Shown: piece after piece, positions 57,965-64,000 of the stretch
Layout: each line of letters starts with the position of its first letter
Position numbering within the stretch: position 1 is the stretch's first letter
DNA from: Echinicola salinicaeni
GTDB lineage: Bacteria; Bacteroidota; Bacteroidia; Cytophagales; Cyclobacteriaceae
NCBI RefSeq assembly: GCF_014280965.1
Contig: NZ_JACODZ010000009.1
Coordinates: 1 to 64,000, forward strand
Reading direction: 5' to 3'
Length of the DNA stretch: 64,000 nt
Position numbers and translations under genes: made by a program
The notes under the pieces: model-generated
Databases searched by the model: none
What the model was told of the DNA's origin: nothing
The model's input: the letters and a program-made list of their open reading frames with translations, nothing else

Positions 57965-58798
57965 CGTGAGGGAATGGTGGAAGAGCTTACCTCTGGGTAT
58001 GGTGATTTGGCCATTATTTGGTTTGATGGAGGTGCTCATGGCCCTGAGCAAGGTGGTCCAGATGTGCAAGGCATAGTAGAGAAGAACCAGCCGAATACTA
58101 TTTTTTACCACAACCTTGATCGAGCAGATATCCGATGGGGTGGAAGTGAGTCAGGAACTGTTCCTTATCCTTGTTGGGGGACTTACCATGCACCTTCTTG
58201 GTTTGCCAATAGGGGAGATTCTATAGGGTTTAGGCCAATCAAGTATGGTGATCCTGAGGGGAAATATTTTATGCCCGCTATGAGTGATGCGCCACTTAGA
58301 GGCTATAACGGACGGCATGAATGGTTTTGGGAACCTGATGATGAAAAACATATTTTCCCTTTGGAGAATTTGATGCATATGTATGAAAACAGCGTTGGTC
58401 ACAACAGTACGTTGATTTTAGGAATTACACCTGATGATAGAGGTTTGGTTCCTGAAGCAGATGCCAATCGTATGAAGGAATTTGGAGATGAAGTCAAAAG
58501 AAGATATGCAGCACCAATAGCTGAAATAGCTGGTAATGGAAATAAACTCAAGCTAAAACTGGAAAAAGATGTGACGATCAATCAAGTCGTATTACAAGAA
58601 GATATACGATTTGGTGAGCGTGTCCGAACTTTTGTATTGGAGGGAAAGGTCAATGGGAAATGGGAAAAAAATTATGAAGGAAGCTCTATTGGACATAAGC
58701 ATATCACAGTACTAGAAGAAATGGAAGTGGATGGATTAAGGTTGAAAATCAAAGAGTCAAAGGGAGAACCTATGATTAAAGCATTTAAAGCTTATTAA
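57965..58798 (+). pseudogene. 5'-truncated GH29 alpha-L-fucosidase
   Basis: The open frame from the ATG at 57974 gives 274 residues that match only the second half of a GH29 fucosidase. DLAIIWFDGGAHGP holds the nucleophile Asp18, followed by HGPEQGGPDVQGIVEKNQPN and a C-terminal beta domain (~180-274; NQVVLQEDIRFGERVRTFVL). GH29 enzymes normally have some 200 further residues including a signal peptide and half of the TIM barrel. A TGA stop lies four codons upstream of the ATG and no matching sequence is seen in other frames there. A fold without the first barrel half is unlikely to work, so I call it a remnant of a deletion. Confidence 0.8.
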
Positions 58799-59524
58799 TA
58801 GTAAATGTAAAGTCAGTTCTAATCAGACTTTAGGGGAGTTTATTGATGGTTTAAATATAAGGTATCAAAATGATCAAGTACTTTATTCCTATTGGTATTG
58901 GAAAAATAGTCTAGGCTAAGAATGGTAAGGTCGAACTGTAGCTAAATATATAATAGGTTTGCACAAAAGATAATATGATTTTTGCTTTAGGCAAATTTAG
59001 TATTGGTATTAGGTAAATATATTAGAGTATATGTCCTAATAAATCACCTAATTTGTTCTTATAGAATCGTTTAATAGGTTATAATTAGGGTTTGAAAAGG
59101 TTAAAATTCCCGGGAATATTTCCGGGAATTTTTTGTTTGATGTAAATTCAGATAATTCCACCAATTAAAAGAAGTTCTTAATTGTTCTCACTAAAGCCAA
59201 ATACACTTTTCTTTGGGGTAAAGAATAAATATTTTATAACACGTAGCGTACTTTTTATTTTCACTAAACCTCATTTTCCATTTGATCCAATAATGATAAA
59301 GTAGGGCAATAGTTATAGCCTAATATGCCATCATTAATTCAAGTCTTTAAAATTTCTAGGCGACTATTCAGGATGATTAAAGTCATCAATTATACCAAAA
59401 TTGGTCATTTTTTCTTTGATATAACTTGTTGATATTTAGGAATAGTCAAAACAGAAAAGTTGATATATGTTTAAATCCATGAACTTTTCAGGACTTGAAT
59501 GTTCAATTTAATGGTCAAATTATC
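58799..59524. other. 725-bp intergenic region after the GH29 remnant
   Basis: AT-rich and without a recognisable gene. A clear terminator-like hairpin lies at 59105-59134. The last ~250 bp probably include the promoter of the stress-protein gene. Confidence 0.6.
59105..59134 (+). terminator. rho-independent terminator
   Basis: AATTCCCGG (59105-59113) pairs perfectly with CCGGGAATT (59122-59130), followed by TTTT. It lies 300 bp after the GH29 remnant. Confidence 0.75.
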
Positions 59525-60352
59525 ATGAAAAAAATACTGGTTCCCGTAGATTTCTCTAAATATTCAGAAAATGCCTTTTTAAGTGCACTGAAAATTGCTG
59601 AAAAACTCAAAGCTCAGCTAAGTCTGGTGAATGTAGTCAATACCATGTTGGATTGGGATAAACTTTCAACAGAAGAGAAGACGAAACATAAGGACATTAT
59701 TGATCAAGAGGTCGAAGCTAAAGATAAGCTGGATGCTTTTGTTCAGAAGCATAGTATTGGCAAAGTTCCTGTGGATATAAGTATTAGGGTGGGGGTGCCT
59801 TATGAAGAAATCCTGTCCTTGGCCAAAAAAATAGGAGCTGAATTGATAGTTATTGGGGCTTATGGCAGGGGAACTGAAGGAGAGAAGTTCATAGGCTCGA
59901 ATATTCAAAAGGTCATTAGAAAAGCTACCTGCCCGGTATTGGCTGTCAAGCATGCCATTGATGGTAATTCTTGGAGAAAAATGGCCATAACTACTTCTTT
60001 GAATAACCAGCTTGATGGAAATTTGGATAAGTTGCTTCCTCTTTTTAATGGTTTTCATCCTTCACTTCATCTATTATATGTCAATACGCCAGAGCACTTT
60101 ATGGCAGATACAAAAACTGAGGTTTTGTTGGATAAATTGGCTCAAAAATTTAATGGGTTTACTGTGCATCAACATATTTATAACCATCACGAAATTGAAA
60201 ATGGTATAGTAGAGTTTTGTAAGTCAAGAAATATAGGTTGGATTACTATTATTTCAGATCATAAAGGAGAAAACAGTAGTTATCAAATTGGGGTAACTGA
60301 TACTGTACTTTTTAAGACTGAACTTCCGATTTTGGTTCTTCATACAGATTGA
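59525..60352 (+). CDS. universal stress protein, tandem UspA domains
   Basis: 275 residues from the ATG at 59525. A TTG ten codons earlier keeps the frame, but UspA domains begin with MKKILVPVDFS-type strands, so the ATG is chosen. The first domain (1-~145) ends with VIGAYGRGTEGEKFIGSNIQ, the G-x2-G-x9-G(S/T)-type nucleotide-binding loop, and ATCPVLAVK. The second domain (~150-275) is diverged and lacks that loop (TIISDHKGENSSYQIGVTDT), as is usual in tandem USPs. It is probably a cytoplasmic ATP-binding stress protein. Single gene with no operon partner. Confidence 0.9.
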   Translation: MKKILVPVDFSKYSENAFLSALKIAEKLKAQLSLVNVVNTMLDWDKLSTEEKTKHKDIIDQEVEAKDKLDAFVQKHSIGKVPVDISIRVGVPYEEILSLAKKIGAELIVIGAYGRGTEGEKFIGSNIQKVIRKATCPVLAVKHAIDGNSWRKMAITTSLNNQLDGNLDKLLPLFNGFHPSLHLLYVNTPEHFMADTKTEVLLDKLAQKFNGFTVHQHIYNHHEIENGIVEFCKSRNIGWITIISDHKGENSSYQIGVTDTVLFKTELPILVLHTD

Positions 60353-61612
60353 TAGCTGCTTATGAAATGGAAAGGATAAATAAAGAATAGGTGTTAGATA
60401 ATAAGAGTAAGCAGCATATACCAAATAGGGAATGCTATCATCAATTCCGCGAATGATGTATTGTAGGAACTAATGAGTTCAAAAGCTCTCCTGAGCTTTT
60501 TGAAAGATTATCATACTATCCAGAAGCTGCTGGTGTCCTTGCGGATATGCATAAATCTTATTAGTTTTTTAATTGTAACTATTGGCTTATTGGAAGCATT
60601 TTGAGGAAATATACTGATTTACAATAAAATATTAATAGTTAGTAATATTAAAGATAAGATCTAGGTCAGTATTTGATGAAATGTCTAAATATTTGGATGA
60701 ATTGTATCAAAAAACATTTGAAATAGGTGTTAAATATTTTGTAAAAGTTTAATTGTATAGATAAGATTTGAGTAATCTATTATAATTTTTTGATTGCTGA
60801 CTATTTAATAGAGATTACTAAAACCAGTGTTTTTCAACAGGAAGTGAGAAGGTTTCCTTATAAGCTTGATGTGAAAAATCCTGAACGTTTTAAAATAATT
60901 ATTAGCGTAATTCGCTTCGGAAAAAGTTGATTGATTGACCTAAATAATAAGCTTAAAAATGAAATTTTAAGTGGTAATTTTTGGATAGTAGTGAAATTGA
61001 TTGATAAATAGGAGAACTTTTAAAGAAAGTCTTAAAATTAATATTTGCCATTTTTCAAATTTCCACATCTATATTTTTCAGTCAAAGAAATCGTGAAGAT
61101 AGCTATAACATTTTCCAAAAATTATGATCCTCAATTTACTATACCCAAAAATGGTTCTGGGAAATGGACGGCAATTACTTTTGTTACCCTGTAAATTCTA
61201 CTAGACCTAATTAAATAATGAAGATATACAGGCGTTTTTACGTCCTTTTTTTCAATAATTTGATGTAGATTTGGTAATAGAAGGTTATGATCAGGCTTTT
61301 GAATGTGGGGCAATGCTTTATGATAAAGGCAATATGATTTTAGAAACAGGTCCAATGTGAATATTTTGCTTTAAGTGTGACCAAATGTGTGTGAAATAGT
61401 TGATGACTTGTGGATAGATAGGAAAGTCTAAAATACCCAACTTTTTTACTGGGTTAAGGTGATTGGAAATTAATTGGAGTGCTAAGTATTTAAAGACAAA
61501 GGAAACCTTTGTGATGCTTTTGGTTGGGAAAGAGAAGCTTCAGGAAATAACCAATTGAACAGTTTTATACCAAGAACAACGAAAAGAATTCAAGCAGTAA
61601 AATAATTTTGTT
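60353..61612. other. 1.26-kb AT-rich non-coding region with repeat and gene remnants
   Basis: No intact gene is supported. Positions 60498-60560 hold the reverse complement of the left end of the MITE-like element at 31552 (CTTTTTGAAAGATTATCATA and TGCGGATATGCATAA). Between ~61090 and 61361 two short open stretches, KEIVKIAITFSKNYDPQFTI and GYDQAFECGAMLYDKGNMIL, lie in different frames with stops between them. They could be the remains of one decayed gene. Their family is not recognised. Confidence 0.5.
60498..60560 (-). repeat. MITE-like element, partial copy D
   Basis: CTTTTTGAAAGATTATCATA followed by CTGGTGTCCTTGCGGATATG is the reverse complement of 31560-31610 with a few changes. The other end of the element is missing. 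Confidence 0.65.
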
Positions 61613-62470
61613 ATGATCAACCCTAGAATTTTAAAAGGACAGGCGCTATCTTTTTTTGCCTTTTTTATTGTATTCACAAGTCATGCTCAAATAGAGCTAA
61701 TTAAGGAACGTTTTCATAGATCAGACGAACTAATGGTGGCCGCGCATAGGGCGGCACATCGGTTTCATCCTGAAAATAGTTTGGAGGCCATTCAGGAAGC
61801 TATCCGTTTGGGAGTAGATATTGTAGAATTGGATATTCGAGTAAGCAAAGATGGTGTTCCCTTGATCATGCATGATCAAACAGTAAACAGAACAACAACA
61901 GGAAATGGAGAAGTTGAATCTTTGGAATGGGAATATTTAAAAAGCCTTAACCTGAAATACGAAGGAATACCAAGTTCTTCCAAAATCCCTACATTGAAAG
62001 AGGCTCTTTTGGTCTGCAGGGGTAAAATATTGGTCGATATGGATTTGAAAACCAATCAGGTCGGTGTGGTGTTAGAAGTGGTAAAAGAATTGAATATGGA
62101 AGAGGATTTGATATTCTTTGATTCAGATTGGAAGGTATTGGCCGTGATAAAGGATTCTATTCCAGAAGCTTTATTAATGCCAAGGGCCTATAAGCCAAAG
62201 GATATAAAGAAATTAGTGAAGCAGCTTAAACCCAAGATTGTACATATTGACCCAAGTTTTTATAACTCAAAAACCATTGCGCTGGCTGAGAAATATGAAC
62301 TTAGAATTTGGATCAATTCTTTAGGTACATTGGATAGTGAGTTAGACGAATCAAAAGATAAGGAAAAGGCCGAAGCTTGGATCAGAAAAGGCGCAAATAT
62401 AGTGCAGACTGACCTGCCAGCATTTTGGGTAGGTATCAATTCTAAAGCTTCAAGCTTAGCTGCCTACTAA
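61613..62470 (+). CDS. glycerophosphodiester phosphodiesterase (GDPD) family protein, HRA variant
   Basis: 285 residues. A signal peptide (to ~25, TSHAQ) precedes a GDPD TIM barrel: Glu54-Asn55 (PENS), Glu72-x-Asp74 (VELDIRV) and His87-Asp88 (IMHDQT). The first motif reads His45-Arg46-Ala47 (AAHRAAHR) instead of HRG. The catalytic His and Arg are kept, so activity is likely, but the usual Gly is lost. It is periplasmic. It lies 4 kb beyond the phosphoesterase operon, and an insertion of decayed DNA may have separated the two. Overall it shares the GDPD pattern with the gene at 56465 but is clearly not a recent duplicate. Confidence 0.9.
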   Translation: MINPRILKGQALSFFAFFIVFTSHAQIELIKERFHRSDELMVAAHRAAHRFHPENSLEAIQEAIRLGVDIVELDIRVSKDGVPLIMHDQTVNRTTTGNGEVESLEWEYLKSLNLKYEGIPSSSKIPTLKEALLVCRGKILVDMDLKTNQVGVVLEVVKELNMEEDLIFFDSDWKVLAVIKDSIPEALLMPRAYKPKDIKKLVKQLKPKIVHIDPSFYNSKTIALAEKYELRIWINSLGTLDSELDESKDKEKAEAWIRKGANIVQTDLPAFWVGINSKASSLAAY

Positions 62471-62621
62471 AATTACTAAGCTCTTTTAAAATTTATTTTC
62501 CTGTTTTACAGTTCTTTTGCTATTTGAAATGCTTTTTCCATCAATATAATTTTGTTAAATTCCTCTTGGCTAATGCGATATATGAAAGCGCATTATATTG
62601 TTTTTAGTTTAAGTGATAGCA

Positions 62622-64000
62622 ATGTTTAAAGATTGGAAAAGACTGTACCAGCATTTCTTTATTGGGCATTTACTCAATCTCTCAATATTGCTAGGAGTAA
62701 TATTTTTTGGGAAAGCTAACGAGCCTTGGTATGTACTTTTTATTTTGATGGTGATTTATCCCTATTGGATGAAGTTAAAGAATGGTAATTTTATTCTTTA
62801 TGGTCTCAGCTCAAGCCTAGTTATTTTATTGTCTTATGTTTGGATGTATGTTGAAGAGGGTATTGAACCCAATACTTTGTATCCTGCTTATACATGGATA
62901 ATATTGCTATTTATCAGTCTGTTTTTTCATTTTAAATACAAACAGATAGTTAAAAATATACAGCTAGAGAGGAAAAGACTTTTTGATATGTTTGAAAATG
63001 TTTCAGAGGCAATTCTTATGGTCAATGAAGCAGGGGAAATAGAAATGGTCAACAAACACTGTTTGGAACTATTCAAATATCAAGAAGCAGAATTGTTAGG
63101 TCAGCCAGTTGAGACCCTAATACCAGGGAAATATTCTAAAGTTCACGTCCAAGCGAGGAAAAAATATATAGAATCGCCCAAAAACCGAGCTATGGGTAAA
63201 AATCTGGAGCTTTTTGGGCTTAATAAAGAGGGATTAACGTTCCCGGTGGAGGTTAGTTTAGGATATTTTAAGGAATCTAATAGAATTAAGGTAATTGCTT
63301 TTATTATAGATATTACAGCTAGAAAACAAGCGGAAAACCAAATACAAAAATTAAATTTAGTTCTTGAATCAAAGGTGAAGGAGAGAACAGCTGATTTGGA
63401 AGCTGCATTGAGGAATTTGGAGGGAAATAATGCAGAATTTAAGAAAATGGAAGGGGAGCTAATAAAGTCTTTGGAGAAGGAGCGTGAATTGGGGGAGCTA
63501 AAATCCAGGTTTTTGACGATGGCTTCTCATGAATTTCGCACGCCATTAAGTACTATTTTGTCTTCTGTGTTTTTATTGGAAAATTTTGTTAAGGACGGTC
63601 ATACAAATGATAAAATCACCCATTTACAGCGGATAAGACGATCTGTTAATAATATGACAGCCATACTCAATGATTTTTTATCACTAAGCAAGTTGGATGA
63701 AGGGGGGATGGTTGCCAATTTTACCGAGACCAATATAAAGGAGTTTGTAGGTGGGATTTTGGATGATGTTGAAAATATAAAGAAAGAGGGGCAGAAAATC
63801 CTTGTGGATTATAAAGATGTAGATAGCCCTGAAATATTGGACCAACAAAGTTTAAGGCATATTATTATCAATTTGCTTTCCAATGCGATTAAGTTTTCAG
63901 ATAAAAACAGTGAAATCAAACTTAAAGTATATTGTTTCGATCACCAATTAATACTGGAAGTAGAGGATATGGGAATTGGAATTCCCGAAGAGGACAAGAA
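62622..64000 (+). CDS. membrane sensor histidine kinase with PAS domain (3' end outside window)
   Basis: Partial: 459 complete codons, continuing beyond 64000. The start MFKDWKRLYQHFFIGHLLNL leads into about four membrane helices (~15-110). A PAS domain follows (~118-235; LFDMFENVSEAILMVNEAGE), then a coiled coil (~240-290) and a HisKA domain with MASHEFRTPLSTILSSVF (phosphoacceptor His in SHEFRTP). The ATPase part has INLLSNAIKFSD (N box) and VEDMGIGIPEEDKK (G1), where the window ends. The motifs are intact, in contrast to the pseudokinase at 44456. The ATG at 62622 was found by direct translation, and upstream codons give no longer frame. Confidence 0.9.
   Translation, partial: MFKDWKRLYQHFFIGHLLNLSILLGVIFFGKANEPWYVLFILMVIYPYWMKLKNGNFILYGLSSSLVILLSYVWMYVEEGIEPNTLYPAYTWIILLFISLFFHFKYKQIVKNIQLERKRLFDMFENVSEAILMVNEAGEIEMVNKHCLELFKYQEAELLGQPVETLIPGKYSKVHVQARKKYIESPKNRAMGKNLELFGLNKEGLTFPVEVSLGYFKESNRIKVIAFIIDITARKQAENQIQKLNLVLESKVKERTADLEAALRNLEGNNAEFKKMEGELIKSLEKERELGELKSRFLTMASHEFRTPLSTILSSVFLLENFVKDGHTNDKITHLQRIRRSVNNMTAILNDFLSLSKLDEGGMVANFTETNIKEFVGGILDDVENIKKEGQKILVDYKDVDSPEILDQQSLRHIIINLLSNAIKFSDKNSEIKLKVYCFDHQLILEVEDMGIGIPEEDK

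Overview
The window looks like chromosomal DNA of a marine or saline-adapted Bacteroidota, most likely order Cytophagales, family Cyclobacteriaceae. This is inferred from two SusC/SusD pairs, an ECF sigma/FecR pair, a hybrid-sensor-like AraC regulator, the many formylglycine sulfatases, a TAnnTTTG-type promoter and weak Shine-Dalgarno sites. No tRNA, rRNA or CRISPR array was seen.

Region 1 (1-11.2 kb). Three polysaccharide-biosynthesis genes (a glycosyltransferase, a Wzy/EpsG-like membrane protein and a NodB-type deacetylase) are separated by about 7 kb of non-coding mosaic repeats. The repeats are all in the same orientation, are pyrimidine-rich on the + strand and contain at least 13 double-hairpin units with a TGC loop. 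Region 2 (11.2-17.7 kb). Two sulfatases are followed by an IS200-like/REP-associated Y1 transposase sitting among many covarying palindromes, then a small SRPBCC protein.

Region 3 (18-33.5 kb). This is a polysaccharide utilisation locus: ECF sigma, FecR anti-sigma, SusC with an STN domain, SusD, a GH95 fucosidase/galactosidase, a beta-propeller glycosidase-like protein, a third sulfatase and a metallophosphoesterase. With the two upstream sulfatases it suggests uptake and desulfation of a sulfated fucose- or galactose-containing glycan. Region 4 (33.5-42 kb, mostly - strand) holds a response regulator, a multi-PAS histidine kinase, a CorA-type transporter with a non-canonical GTN motif, topoisomerase III and a YchJ-like SEC-C protein. 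An iduronate-sulfatase-like gene follows on the + strand.

Region 5 (44.4-57.3 kb) is the most interesting part. A 1238-residue regulator has the architecture of a hybrid two-component system (periplasmic propeller, Y_Y_Y, transmembrane helix, kinase-like, receiver-like, AraC HTH). However, the phosphoacceptor His, the ATP-binding motifs, the receiver Asp and the receiver Lys all appear replaced. It lies beside a SusC/SusD pair and three phosphoesterases: a PLC-like/alkaline phosphatase fusion, a calcineurin-like enzyme and a GDPD. Two 15-bp direct repeats exactly 21 bp apart lie just before a TAGTTTTG -7 element upstream of susC. My reading is a locus for scavenging phosphodiesters, controlled by a phosphorylation-free transmembrane AraC regulator.

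Region 6 (57.3-64 kb) holds a rhodanese-like membrane protein, a 5'-truncated GH29 fucosidase, a universal stress protein, about 1.2 kb of decayed DNA, a second GDPD and the first 459 codons of a PAS histidine kinase that runs off the window.
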